A stretch of 40,179 nt of DNA from Actinomycetota bacterium (GCA_009702955.1 WLHA01000001.1:1-40179); one strand, 5' to 3'; counted from the first letter of the stretch, positions 6,900-15,761 are shown. Notes: generated from the sequence alone by a model not told the origin. Numbers and translations are program-made.

Positions 6900-9785
6900 A
6901 TGACAACTCTTGGTCGGCCTACATACGATGACTTGGCGAACCATGGAGCGTTCATTGAGCGCCACATAGGTCCATCGCCTGCAGATCAGCTTAAAATGCT
7001 CGGAGTTCTCGGCTACTCATCCCTTGATGAACTCACCTCGGCAGCGATTCCTAGCAGCATCGAACGTCTTGGCGAACTTAGTATCGGTGCTCCTCGCTCA
7101 GAGGTCGAGGTAATCGCAGAGCTACGAGAAATTGCTTCCAAGAATCAATCTCTCGTCTCCCTGATTGGGCTCGGTTATTACGGAACCGTCACGCCACCGG
7201 TGGTTCTTCGGAATGTGCTTGAGAACCCGGCCTGGTATACCGCCTACACGCCTTACCAGCCAGAGATTTCGCAGGGGCGTTTAGAGGCAGTACTCAATTT
7301 TCAGACAATGATTGCTGACCTAACAGGCATGGACATCGCTAATGCCTCGATGCTTGATGAAGGCACCGCTGCAGCTGAGGCAATGGCTCTCTGTCATCGA
7401 TTGAATCCGAAGGCAGGAGAGGTTTTCTTCATCGATGCAGATTGCTTTCCCCAGACAATTGCTGTGGTTGCGACGCGTGCCGAGCCCCTAGGCATTGCAC
7501 TATTGGTCGGCGACCCTGAGACTGATATCCCAAGTGAGGGAGTCTTTGGGGTACTGCTTCAATATCCAGGTGCGAGCGGTCGTTTGCGTGACGACAGCGA
7601 ACTCATAGAGCGAATACATGCTCAGGGAGCGAGCGTTGCGGTTGCAGCAGATTTGCTCGCACTCTCGCTTATTCGCCCTCCCGGCGAGATTGGCGCCGAT
7701 GTCGTAGTTGGGTCATCGCAGAGATTTGGCGTCCCGCTTGGTTTCGGGGGCCCACATGCTGGCTTCATGGCTGTCAGGGATTCCTCAAAGCGATCCTTGC
7801 CCGGAAGGCTCGTAGGTGTCTCTGTTGACTCTGCAGGGCGCCCGGCGTTACGACTTGCTCTCCAGACAAGGGAGCAGCACATTCGTCGCGAGAAGGCAAC
7901 AAGCAACATATGTACCGCGCAGGTTTTGCTTGCAGTCATAGCGGGGTTCTATGGCGTATGGCATGGACCAGACGGACTCAAGCGCATCGCACAAAGAATC
8001 CATCGCCAGACTGCAGCAGTAGCACAGGCACTGAAGAGTGCAGGAGTGGTCGTCCTTGAGGATGCTTTTTTCGACACGTTATCGATCCAGGTGCCGGGGC
8101 GTGCCGGTGAGGTAATCGCCAATGCTCTTGCGAGTGGGATCAACCTTCGTCACATTGATGAAGACACAATTGGATTGTCTCTCGACGAGCAGACAACCCC
8201 AGATGTAATCGAGAGCGTGCTATTAGCTTTTGGAGTTAGTGTCGATATTGCTGCGCTACTTGAAACGGTCTCGGACTCGATCCCTGCTGCGTTGATTAGA
8301 ACATCTGATTTCATGACCCATCCGGTGTTCTCTAAGTACCGGTCAGAGACGTTGATGCTTCGTTATCTGCGCAGGCTCGCTGATCTTGATCTTGCCCTCG
8401 ACCGCACGATGATTCCGCTTGGATCATGCACGATGAAGCTAAACGCAACTACCGAGATGATCCCGGTCACATGGCCTGAGTTTGGAGCAATGCATCCATT
8501 TGCTCCGATAGATCAGAGCATTGGATACCGCAGGCTTTTTAAAGAGCTTGAGGATGCTTTAGTTGAAATCACTGGCTATGACGCTGTGTCGCTGCAGCCC
8601 AACGCGGGTTCGCAGGGCGAGTTTGCAGGTCTCCTAGCGATTAGGGCCTACCACCGTTCGCGCGGTGAGTTTGAGAGAACAGTGTGTCTAATTCCAGCCT
8701 CTGCACACGGAACGAATGCCGCTAGCGCTGCAATGGTTGGCATGACGGTAGTTGTTGTTGCTTGCAACGACTCGGGAGATATTGACTTAGAGGATCTCAC
8801 GCGACGCATTGCTGAGCACGCAGGGCGAATTGGCGCTCTAATGGTTACATACCCTTCAACGCATGGTGTTTTTGATACAGAGATCACAGACGTGTGTGCG
8901 ATGGTCCACGATGCAGGCGGTCAGGTTTATCTTGATGGCGCAAATTTGAATGCACTTGTTGGACTAGCAGCACCGGGTCATTTTGGTGCTGACGTATCCC
9001 ACTTGAATCTCCACAAAACTTTCTGCATCCCCCACGGAGGGGGAGGGCCAGGTGTCGGACCCGTTGGGGTGCGCTCCCACCTCGCTGAGTTTCTTCCTTC
9101 TCACCCGCTTGTTCCCGAGTGTGGACCAGTCGGTGGCGGGGTAGGACCAATCTCTGCAGCACCTTGGGGATCTGCTTCGCTGCTACCAATCTCTTGGGCC
9201 TACGTGGCCATGATGGGGGGAGAGGGTCTTCGAAAGGCGACTCAAGTAGCGATCCTGAATGCGAACTACATTGCGCATCGGTTAGAGGAGCATTTCCCTG
9301 TTCTCTATCGAGGCGAATCTGGATTGGTCGCTCATGAGTGCATAATTGATATTCGACCAATCACAGATGCAACTGGTGTGAGCGTTGACGATGTAGCGAA
9401 GCGCTTGGTCGATTACGGATTTCATTCGCCGACCATGAGCTTCCCTGTATCCGGAACTCTGATGATCGAACCAACAGAGTCTGAAGATCTTGGAGAGGTC
9501 GATCGTTTCATCGATGCGATGATCTCCATCCGCTCCGAGATTAAAGATGTTGAGGACGGTCGCATAGCCCTTGACGAGAGTGCTCTCCACAATGCACCTC
9601 ATACCGCCGCAGATCTCATGACAGGCGAGTGGGGCAGGCCCTATACCCGCGAGCAGGCGGCGTACCCAACGGATGCAACCCGGAGGACTAAATACTGGCC
9701 CCCGGTGAGTCGAATCGACGGCGTCTACGGCGACCGCAACGTATTCTGCTCATGCCCCCCTCTATCTGATTACGAAGACCAGTAG
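6900..9785 (+). CDS. gcvP: Glycine dehydrogenase (decarboxylating), P protein
   Basis: A 961-residue single-chain P protein, with the N- and C-terminal halves fused as in E. coli and not split into P1 and P2. It decarboxylates glycine on pyridoxal phosphate and passes the aminomethyl group to lipoylated GcvH. The PLP-binding lysine is K706 in HLNLHKTFCIPHGGGGPG. Other blocks: FIERHIGPSPADQLKML near the N-terminus, GYYGTVTPPVVLRNVLENP, YTPYQPEISQGRLEAVLNFQ (in part), and LGSCTMKLNA near residue 510. GGAG with 7 bases of spacing supports the ATG at 6900. It follows gcvT by 70 bases and is probably co-transcribed with it. Confidence 0.97.
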   Translation: MTTLGRPTYDDLANHGAFIERHIGPSPADQLKMLGVLGYSSLDELTSAAIPSSIERLGELSIGAPRSEVEVIAELREIASKNQSLVSLIGLGYYGTVTPPVVLRNVLENPAWYTAYTPYQPEISQGRLEAVLNFQTMIADLTGMDIANASMLDEGTAAAEAMALCHRLNPKAGEVFFIDADCFPQTIAVVATRAEPLGIALLVGDPETDIPSEGVFGVLLQYPGASGRLRDDSELIERIHAQGASVAVAADLLALSLIRPPGEIGADVVVGSSQRFGVPLGFGGPHAGFMAVRDSSKRSLPGRLVGVSVDSAGRPALRLALQTREQHIRREKATSNICTAQVLLAVIAGFYGVWHGPDGLKRIAQRIHRQTAAVAQALKSAGVVVLEDAFFDTLSIQVPGRAGEVIANALASGINLRHIDEDTIGLSLDEQTTPDVIESVLLAFGVSVDIAALLETVSDSIPAALIRTSDFMTHPVFSKYRSETLMLRYLRRLADLDLALDRTMIPLGSCTMKLNATTEMIPVTWPEFGAMHPFAPIDQSIGYRRLFKELEDALVEITGYDAVSLQPNAGSQGEFAGLLAIRAYHRSRGEFERTVCLIPASAHGTNAASAAMVGMTVVVVACNDSGDIDLEDLTRRIAEHAGRIGALMVTYPSTHGVFDTEITDVCAMVHDAGGQVYLDGANLNALVGLAAPGHFGADVSHLNLHKTFCIPHGGGGPGVGPVGVRSHLAEFLPSHPLVPECGPVGGGVGPISAAPWGSASLLPISWAYVAMMGGEGLRKATQVAILNANYIAHRLEEHFPVLYRGESGLVAHECIIDIRPITDATGVSVDDVAKRLVDYGFHSPTMSFPVSGTLMIEPTESEDLGEVDRFIDAMISIRSEIKDVEDGRIALDESALHNAPHTAADLMTGEWGRPYTREQAAYPTDATRRTKYWPPVSRIDGVYGDRNVFCSCPPLSDYEDQ

Positions 9786-9831
9786 TTCGTCCTTTGGTGC
9801 TGCGATTCCGGTAGGCGGATTGGTTCTGGGC

Positions 9832-9846
9832 TAATTTCACGCCATG
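9832..9846 (+). promoter_or_regulatory. Putative leaderless -10 element of the FKBP gene
   Basis: TAATTT at 9832-9837 lies 6 bases before the ATG at 9844, with no ribosome binding site between. It suggests the isomerase gene is transcribed apart from gcvP. Confidence 0.4.
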
Positions 9847-10218
9847 GCTGACACAAAACCCACAATCACAATCCCTGACTCCGCACCACCAGCAGAGCTG
9901 GTTTTAGAGGACCTAGAGCTAGGAACTGGTGACGAGGCCGTATCCGGTACCTTCGTCAGCGTTCACTATGTAGGGGTCTCCTGGAGCACAGGCAAGCAGT
10001 TCGACGCTTCGTGGGACAGGAATGACTTCTTCGGATTCCACCTCGGTCGTGGAGAGGTCATCTCGGGCTGGGACCAAGGGGTTGCCGGCATGAAGGTTGG
10101 CGGCCGACGAAGCATCACAATTCCGCCGCACCTTGGTTATGGTTCAGCCGGTGCCGGAGGGGTCATTAAGGGCGGCGAGACGCTTGTCTTCGTAGTCGAC
10201 CTCATCTCTGTGGGGTAG
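9844..10218 (+). CDS. FKBP-type peptidyl-prolyl cis-trans isomerase
   Basis: A 124-residue single-domain FKBP. It shows the conserved series VSVHYVGVSWSTGKQFDASWDR, FHLGRGEVISGWDQGVAGMKVGGRR (read in parts), IPPHLGYGSAGAGG and the closing GGETLVFVVDLISV. The aromatic and Asp residues of the active-site pocket (Y42, F53, D54, V72-I73, W76, Y116-equivalent positions) are mostly present by eye. It catalyses proline isomerisation during protein folding. No signal peptide is seen, so it should act in the cytoplasm. It ends a plus-strand block; the next gene converges on it. Confidence 0.93.
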   Translation: MADTKPTITIPDSAPPAELVLEDLELGTGDEAVSGTFVSVHYVGVSWSTGKQFDASWDRNDFFGFHLGRGEVISGWDQGVAGMKVGGRRSITIPPHLGYGSAGAGGVIKGGETLVFVVDLISVG

Positions 10219-10347
10219 CGAGTACTCTCCACAGAGTTACATAACGAAGATTATGGGCGTTTGCCGTATATCGGGAGCACCTAGATATAGCGCCTCGTTA
10301 TTGGGCTTTGATGCCTGTTCTCTAGTTGCCTGTGGTTCTTAGGCGTC

Positions 10348-10812
10348 TTATAGAGGCTTGTGCATCTTGAGCATGCGAGCCGTGAAGCCTTGCTCCTCAA
10401 AGAAGTTCTTGGTTTGACGATGGCCCGGCAGAGCCCTTGCGTCTATGCCGACGCATCCGTTCTCGATGCAGAACTCTGAAAGGGAGCCCAAGATTGACTC
10501 TCCGAGCCCAATCGCTCTGGCCTCGGGCTCAACCCATATCTCAGTGATGTCTCCTAGCAAAGAGCCGTCGCTCAAGCGCTCGAGTACCGCTACACCGAAC
10601 CCCATAGGAGCGCCGTCTAGGAGCCCGATAAGGACACATGCGCTCTGAGACCTAATGAGGTCGGCAAAGGCCTCATTAAGTGGCTCCCTGCGTGATTCCT
10701 GCGCTGCCCAGAGGGCGCCACCCCTCATCGGTGTTAACTCCAGAGCAAGCTGTGCTGCAAAACCACTGAGGGTTTCAATATCTGCCGTTGTTGCGCTGCG
10801 TACGGACTCCAC
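10348..10812 (-). CDS. GNAT-family N-acetyltransferase
   Basis: A 154-residue protein with the GNAT fold: an N-terminal strand-helix (SVRSATTADIETLSGFAAQL), central strands (GFGVAVLERL, GDITEIWVEP), the acetyl-CoA loop EARAIGLGESILGSLSEF, and a final NFFEEQGFTARMLKMHKPL that is typical of the C-terminal strands. It begins with GTG at 10812, 12 bases after the upstream gene's stop, so it is probably the last gene of that operon. The acceptor substrate cannot be predicted; small molecules, peptide N-termini and antibiotics are all possible in this family. It is convergent with the FKBP gene. Confidence 0.85.
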   Translation of the reverse strand: MESVRSATTADIETLSGFAAQLALELTPMRGGALWAAQESRREPLNEAFADLIRSQSACVLIGLLDGAPMGFGVAVLERLSDGSLLGDITEIWVEPEARAIGLGESILGSLSEFCIENGCVGIDARALPGHRQTKNFFEEQGFTARMLKMHKPL

Positions 10813-10823
10813 TGTTGCGGGCT

Positions 10824-11468
10824 CTACTTAGTCCGCAGAATGGCAATTTTCCCGAGAACAGTTCGCCTGGCACGTGTTGCGCGTTCGTAGTTCTCTACAT
10901 CGTTTAGCTCCGCCCGGTTGAGCCCCTCGAGCCGCTCAATTATCTGGCTCGCCGCTAAACCGTCGTAATCCGGGATGGAGAGAATCACCGGTGCAATGGT
11001 GGTTGAATCGCTCTCCGGAGAGTTTGGTCCGGTACTTGGGTCAGCGACCGTAGACATCGCGTGCTTCATGGGTTCGTCCGCCGGCACCTCTCTGCCCTTG
11101 GCCTCGAGGTCCTCTGTTGAGTGAGAGTCACTAGATGAACACATATCTGAGAAGTTCGTGTATGCCCTTGAGGATGTTGAGAATGACTCAAATGCTTCGA
11201 CGCTTCTAGCTCGCAGAGTGACCATCTGCTCGTTGACGCGCTGCTTCACTACCGGAGGACCAAATTTAACCGCCAGCTCACCAACCGCTTTGTAGTTCGC
11301 GATCTGGCCAACTACTTCGCGTTGATGAACATCAACTTCGCGCTTGCCTCGTCCGGCAAACATTGTTACAAGTGTGGGTACCGCATCTCTTGCGAATGCA
11401 GCTATCCCAACAGGAACATGTACTGCTAACTCAACTACTCGATCAACTGTGCTGCGTTCGTCACTCAC
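10824..11468 (-). CDS. Hypothetical protein, actinobacterial lipid-droplet/membrane-associated type
   Basis: A 214-residue protein of unknown function. The N-terminal half has two amphipathic or hydrophobic helices (RVVELAVHVPVGIAAFARDA and a second around VGELAVKFGPPVVKQRVNEQ). The middle is disordered and rich in Ser, Thr and acidic residues. The C-terminus carries IPDYDGLAASQIIERLEGLN followed by an ENYERATRARRTVLGKIAIL helix, a motif recurrent at the C-terminus of actinobacterial lipid-droplet-associated and related hypothetical proteins. I take the GTG at 11468 as the start: GGAGGA precedes it and it overlaps the lnt stop, whereas the longer frame to 11534 would lie inside lnt. Probably co-translated with lnt. 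Function is inferred weakly. Confidence 0.65.
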   Translation of the reverse strand: MSDERSTVDRVVELAVHVPVGIAAFARDAVPTLVTMFAGRGKREVDVHQREVVGQIANYKAVGELAVKFGPPVVKQRVNEQMVTLRARSVEAFESFSTSSRAYTNFSDMCSSSDSHSTEDLEAKGREVPADEPMKHAMSTVADPSTGPNSPESDSTTIAPVILSIPDYDGLAASQIIERLEGLNRAELNDVENYERATRARRTVLGKIAILRTK

Positions 11469-13038
11469 TTGAGTCTCCTCCACTGGGCATCGTCTGGAGT
11501 CTACGGCGAAGGAACCCAAACGCCACAGCCGCAACCAGGATCAAGACTGAGACCTTCACAATTAACGGTCCATGCTTCACATACGGGGTCTCCCCTGCAC
11601 GAAGAGGAACGTTCGCCTCAAGAATCGCAGGCTTGAATAGCTCTGTTCTCTTCTCAATATGGCCAAGGGGGTCGATAATGGCTGAGATACCAGAGATTGA
11701 AGCCTGCACCAATGCCCGACCGGTCTCCGCTGCTCTCATCTGAGAAGACTGAACATGCTGTGCGCTGTTAGCGCTGCGGCGGTACGAACGATTATTAGTT
11801 GAGACGATTAGTGCATGTGCTCCGCCTCGGACCTGTCGTCGTGCGAGCTCGGGGAATACCGACTCGAAACAAATGAGGTTCCCAATCTTCTTGCCATCGA
11901 GATTAAGGACGCCAGAGTTTGAAGCATTGTTCTGCCCCGCTGTGAAGTCCTCTGGCACTTGTTCGATTGCAGATATGAAACTCAGTTCAGAGCGCCACGG
12001 CACATACTCTCCGAACGGCACAAGATGTGTTTTCGAGTAATTTGCTACTAGCGAACCATCGCCTGCATATAGGCGATTCGTGTTGTAGATCGCGCCATCT
12101 TGTTCGCGATTTATGGCATTGATCAGCACAAATGCATTGTGGCGCCTTCCAATCTCGACAATCTTTGACCTAAGCAGTGGGTCTGCCTCAGGGTCGCTCA
12201 TTAGTGCTGACTCTGGAAAGATAATGAGGTCGAAATTTCCTTTGAGTTGGCGCGCTAGTTGGAGGTGCTTCTCCGTGAGCACTTCGTTATAGACCTCATC
12301 TGAGGTCAACCGTCTGTTGCGATCGTTCCCCTGGATGGCGGCAATCTTTAAGCCTCCGATCACACGCGTTGTCGGAGGATTGAGCCCTGCAGCCAGGAAG
12401 ATCAAAACTAAGAGCGCTGCAATTGCTAGATGTATGCGGTGAGCTTGGCTGCGGTGAGCGCCACTCCCCTCCCCGCCTGCCCCTGCAACCCCACGCCTGC
12501 TGGCATTGAGTATTAGTTCAAGGAGCAGTGCCTGAAAGAGAACCACTACAAAGGTGACCCCTAGAGCGCCTGCCCAGCCGGCCAATCCGCGTGCTGGTGC
12601 GATTGGCGAGAATGCGGTTCCAACCTCTCCCCATGCGAGACCTCCTAACGGCCAGGTCCCACGCAGATACTCGCCAAGAGCCCATGCCGCAGCGACGATT
12701 AACGGCGATGCAACCCCGAGGCGACGTATCGCCGCTATAGCGGCTCCGACAGCGGCAATGTAGAGCGCTTGCGCCGCAATAAGCGGGAGAATCGCTACCG
12801 CACCGAAGTACCAGGTCCAGGAGAGAACAACTCCGAAGCAGATAATCCCGAAAACGAAGCCGCTCCATGCCGCGCGCCAAATGGTCGCTCTGCTCCAGAT
12901 CCATAGCAATGGCAATAGTGCGACAAGCGCAAGCGGCCACACCCCAAAAGGAGGGAAAGCGCACGCCATTAAGAGACCGGATAACGCCGATGCTCCAAAT
13001 GTAAGACGAGCGTTTGGTGCCTGCACAGACCCCTCCAT
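11461..13038 (-). CDS. lnt: Apolipoprotein N-acyltransferase
   Basis: A 525-residue integral membrane enzyme. About seven hydrophobic segments span residues 14-220, followed by an extracytoplasmic nitrilase-type domain (230-475) and a last membrane helix near 490-512. The catalytic triad is readable: E276 in IFPESALM, K336 in NYSKTHLVPFGEYVPW and C390 in NLICFESVFPE. It transfers a fatty acid from phospholipid to the N-terminal cysteine of lipoproteins, the last step of lipoprotein maturation. The lipoproteins it would serve include the one at the left edge of the window. No clear Shine-Dalgarno precedes the ATG. The next gene starts inside its stop codon region. Confidence 0.95.
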   Translation of the reverse strand: MEGSVQAPNARLTFGASALSGLLMACAFPPFGVWPLALVALLPLLWIWSRATIWRAAWSGFVFGIICFGVVLSWTWYFGAVAILPLIAAQALYIAAVGAAIAAIRRLGVASPLIVAAAWALGEYLRGTWPLGGLAWGEVGTAFSPIAPARGLAGWAGALGVTFVVVLFQALLLELILNASRRGVAGAGGEGSGAHRSQAHRIHLAIAALLVLIFLAAGLNPPTTRVIGGLKIAAIQGNDRNRRLTSDEVYNEVLTEKHLQLARQLKGNFDLIIFPESALMSDPEADPLLRSKIVEIGRRHNAFVLINAINREQDGAIYNTNRLYAGDGSLVANYSKTHLVPFGEYVPWRSELSFISAIEQVPEDFTAGQNNASNSGVLNLDGKKIGNLICFESVFPELARRQVRGGAHALIVSTNNRSYRRSANSAQHVQSSQMRAAETGRALVQASISGISAIIDPLGHIEKRTELFKPAILEANVPLRAGETPYVKHGPLIVKVSVLILVAAVAFGFLRRRLQTMPSGGDSSE

Positions 13039-13109
13039 CAGTGATGAATTGAGTACAAAAATTGCTGTTGCAAGGCTCTAGCTAGCAGTCACTTAATTGA
13101 TTACTAAAT

Positions 13110-13574
13110 TCAAGCGCAGTCTCTACAGCGTTCTTTCTGCCCAGGTGCGAGTTGACTAAGTGGCAGTACCAAGAAGCATGAGTCGCATAGGAACTCATCG
13201 TCTCCTCGAGGCTTCACCTTATTGGTGCCCTCAACTCGATCTGCTTCGCTCTCAGCATCCTCAAGGTCTTCGTCCTCGGGGCGATCGCTGGTGGTCTTCT
13301 CCTTCAAGAGAATATCTAGAGAGGCCTCAACATCGTCTGGGTGGAGTTCGTCCTCAAGAACAACAACTGTTTGATCGTCGTCGTCATCGAGATCGTCATC
13401 GGTCGAGATATCAGCGGGATTGTCGTCTACGCCTTCTACCGCCAACAGGTCATCGTCGAGAACTGAATCAATTAGCGGATCGGCCTCTTCATCGAGGTCG
13501 TCCTCAATCTCATCGCCCTCGAGATCATCATCGGTCTCAAGCTCATCTTCTGGATCTATTACGTCTTTAGGCAT
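13110..13574 (-). CDS. DUF4193 family acidic zinc-ribbon-like protein
   Basis: A 154-residue, extremely acidic protein. Residues 1-110 are long runs of Asp and Glu, very probably disordered, and the last 35 residues carry CDSC and CRDC separated by about 18 residues (EFLCDSCFLVLPLSQLAPGQ). That C-terminal block matches DUF4193, an actinobacterial family whose members are usually about 100 residues, so this one has a longer acidic arm. The two CxxC pairs should bind one zinc ion. I choose the ATG at 13574 because GGAAG lies about 6 bases upstream; a GTG at 13580 is the alternative. Function is unknown; proximity to lnt may be incidental. Confidence 0.8.
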   Translation of the reverse strand: MPKDVIDPEDELETDDDLEGDEIEDDLDEEADPLIDSVLDDDLLAVEGVDDNPADISTDDDLDDDDDQTVVVLEDELHPDDVEASLDILLKEKTTSDRPEDEDLEDAESEADRVEGTNKVKPRGDDEFLCDSCFLVLPLSQLAPGQKERCRDCA

Positions 13575-13580
13575 GTTCAC

Positions 13581-14060
13581 TTCCGGGGTGGAGGGGCGCG
13601 CAACATAACACGCAGAGCGAGCAGAATCGCGTAGGGCAGCCGAAATATGGCGGAAAACCTAAAATCGGCCTTGACCCGGGGTCAGTATTTCGCAGAGCCG
13701 AACGGGCTTGGCTTCGGGATTCAGACTCCTTTGGGGTCACTGCATTCACGTGTCGGCGTCTCCGTCGACGTGCATATGCCGCGTTCTCTGCTGGGTATCT
13801 GAATCCCGTTGCCTAAGCCTCGTTCGATCGAGCGCCGCCACAGCGAACTGGAGCTAGCCCCGATCGGGCCCTCGCTTACAAGTGCAAGCCGGTGCATTAG
13901 ACATCAGGCGTGGTCAATAATCAAGGCGGGGTGAGAATTATTTGAGGAGCAGTTTTAGAGGCGAGATTCGTTCGCGCTGAATGCTTTTAAATCGCGCTGT
14001 GAGTCGTCTTGGCGTCGCTGTGGCGTTGCCGATGTTGTTGGTGTGGCTGATGCTTGTTAG
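13581..14060. other. Intergenic region of about 480 bases without a supported gene
   Basis: Between the starts/ends of DUF4193 and thyX (both minus strand) I see no tRNA, no repeat family and no convincing protein gene. It holds a palindrome, TGACCC-G-GGGTCA at 13672-13684, about 100 bases upstream of DUF4193, and a possible -10 (TATGTT on the minus strand) near 13605. A 27-codon hydrophobic frame on the plus strand at 13981-14064 is too weak to call as a gene. The rest is unexplained and could hide a small RNA. Confidence 0.5.
13672..13684. promoter_or_regulatory. 13-base palindrome upstream of DUF4193
   Basis: TGACCC (13672-13677), G, GGGTCA (13679-13684) is a perfect 6-bp inverted repeat with a one-base centre. 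It lies upstream of the DUF4193 start on the minus strand. No T-run follows on either strand, so an operator is likelier than a terminator. Confidence 0.3.
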
Positions 14061-15662
14061 CTAGACACCGGTGGAGCGACGAGCTGCTGCAGCCCTCTCA
14101 GAGGCGAGCCTCTCAAGTTCGTATACGCCGTAATCCACATATGACATGGCGTCGGCAATCGCTGAGTGCCCCGCCTGCTCCTTAATGAGCCTGTGCATCT
14201 CTTGGACGACTGTCCGATATGCAGCATGACCCTGAGGTCCGCTGCGCAACTCGAGCATATGGAACGCTTCGCGAGCGTTGAATTGCATAACGAAACGAAT
14301 TCGATAAGCAAGCGAGACTGCGTACGAAGACTGTTCTGGGAATCTAAGCGCCATTGCTCCATGCAGCGCCGCTGACCTCTCCATTGCTTCAGTAAATTCG
14401 CGCTCAGCCCCGGCCTCTACAACAGCATCGGGTAGATCAAAGCCATGCAGCGGCGTTAGTGGCTGCCACTCGATGGTCAACATTCGGTGTCGCTGAAGAT
14501 CGCGAAATGCTCCGTAATCAGCGAGCACATCGAATCTGTAATCGGTTCGCTCGAGAGCGCGCCCTGGCTTGTGGCGGCGATTAGTTCGCTCCCCCACATA
14601 TGCGGCGAGCAGTTGACGCCGATCTTCAGCCCCGATGCTGCGCACTCGATGCATGACCTCATCCTCTGGAAGGTTTGAGACCGGGTAGAGGATCGCTGCA
14701 AGTACCTTGTCTTCGCCCTCAGGGTCGAAGTCGACCAGAGTTACTCCGGGGCGTTCCTCTGGCTCCATGCGACCGAGGATTCGGTTAGCGACGCTCTGGG
14801 TCTGCTCGCGTGTATCCATCAGGTATTGAGACCATGCTCCTCCCCTATCTGCGCGATCGACGCGAGTTAGGAAGGACGGCACGACTTTTCGTAGCTCTGT
14901 GAGCATCAGATCTGAGTACTCGCGTGCCTCCGGAAGCGGATGAGCTCGCATCCTCAATAGAAGCGATTCGTAGGCTTGGCCAGTTCCGTAGATTCCAACG
15001 TTGGAGAGAGTCCCTGCTGGGAGTATCCCTCGCACCGAGTCACAAGCCTTCGCCTTGATCGTCTGCTTGTAGACAAAATCAGGGTCACCCGGTTCTTTCG
15101 GGTAACGCTCACGAGCCCACTCCATCATTCTTGGGAGTAGTTGCTGATAGGTCGCGAATAAACGATCCATCTCGGCTACGTAGAGCGCTCCAAGGGGAGA
15201 CTCCAGTACCTCCGGAGGGCGTAGATAACGAAACCTTCCGCCGAGGCGAGAGTCGTATGGAATGTACCGAGTCGACTGCTCGAGGTACGCCATGAGTCTT
15301 CCCCACTCAAGAACTTTGGTGAGGATATTTGAGGCCTGCTCACAGGCGAGATGTACTCCACCTAATTGAGCTACAGAGTCGTCGCCATACTCAAGGAATA
15401 CTTTGTCGTATAAAGCCTCTGCGCGTTTTACCCCGACGCTCGCATCGACTGTGATGTCGCCGGAGAGATCAAGATCTACAGCGAACTCATCAAGGAATAG
15501 GCGCCTCAGGCTCTTCTCTGATCGCGAATAACGCGCGAACAATGCCCCCTTTACAACTTCTGGGAGATTAACGAGGGCGAAGACGGGTCCGTCGATATTC
15601 GTGAAGTAAGGGCGCAGGGCCGTTTCTTCATCTGAGGTGAATTGCTCTGCGACGTACTGCAT
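14061..15662 (-). CDS. Two-domain ThyX-family protein (FAD-dependent thymidylate synthase-like)
   Basis: A 533-residue protein, about twice the usual ThyX length of 210-270, made of two ThyX-like halves. The N-half has EYGDDSVAQLGGVHLACEQA (91-110) and E128-Q-S-T-R-Y133, the end of the ThyX signature RHRxxSxNExSxRY, but WGR replaces its RHR (120-122). The C-half has R391-H-R393 but continues MLTIEWQP, without the NExSxR part, and closes with ELRSGPQGHAAYR, which resembles the ThyX C-terminal substrate-binding segment. ThyX makes dTMP from dUMP using FAD, NADPH and methylenetetrahydrofolate. Whether this protein does so is uncertain. It is preceded by its own 100-base gap and a possible TACGAT -10 nine bases before the ATG. 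Confidence 0.8.
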   Translation of the reverse strand: MQYVAEQFTSDEETALRPYFTNIDGPVFALVNLPEVVKGALFARYSRSEKSLRRLFLDEFAVDLDLSGDITVDASVGVKRAEALYDKVFLEYGDDSVAQLGGVHLACEQASNILTKVLEWGRLMAYLEQSTRYIPYDSRLGGRFRYLRPPEVLESPLGALYVAEMDRLFATYQQLLPRMMEWARERYPKEPGDPDFVYKQTIKAKACDSVRGILPAGTLSNVGIYGTGQAYESLLLRMRAHPLPEAREYSDLMLTELRKVVPSFLTRVDRADRGGAWSQYLMDTREQTQSVANRILGRMEPEERPGVTLVDFDPEGEDKVLAAILYPVSNLPEDEVMHRVRSIGAEDRRQLLAAYVGERTNRRHKPGRALERTDYRFDVLADYGAFRDLQRHRMLTIEWQPLTPLHGFDLPDAVVEAGAEREFTEAMERSAALHGAMALRFPEQSSYAVSLAYRIRFVMQFNAREAFHMLELRSGPQGHAAYRTVVQEMHRLIKEQAGHSAIADAMSYVDYGVYELERLASERAAAARRSTGV

Positions 15663-15761
15663 GGGCTGCGAATCGTACCGGGCTACTTGGAGGATGAATG
15701 GGAATGGACTCAGAAATTCGTAAAAAGATTCGTCACACTTAGAGAGGAGAAGCGGTTCGGC

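Noticed and set aside
8884..9360. 158-codon open frame on the minus strand inside gcvP
   Set aside because: Antisense to the most conserved part of gcvP, including the PLP lysine; composition typical of a shadow frame.
10219..10347. Bidirectional terminator between the convergent FKBP and GNAT genes
   Set aside because: Only a 5-bp ACTCT/AGAGT stem without a T-run was seen; too weak to call.
13160..13570. 136-codon Arg/His-rich frame opposite DUF4193
   Set aside because: It is the complement of the Asp/Glu-rich acidic arm, which forces an Arg/Ser-rich open frame on the other strand.
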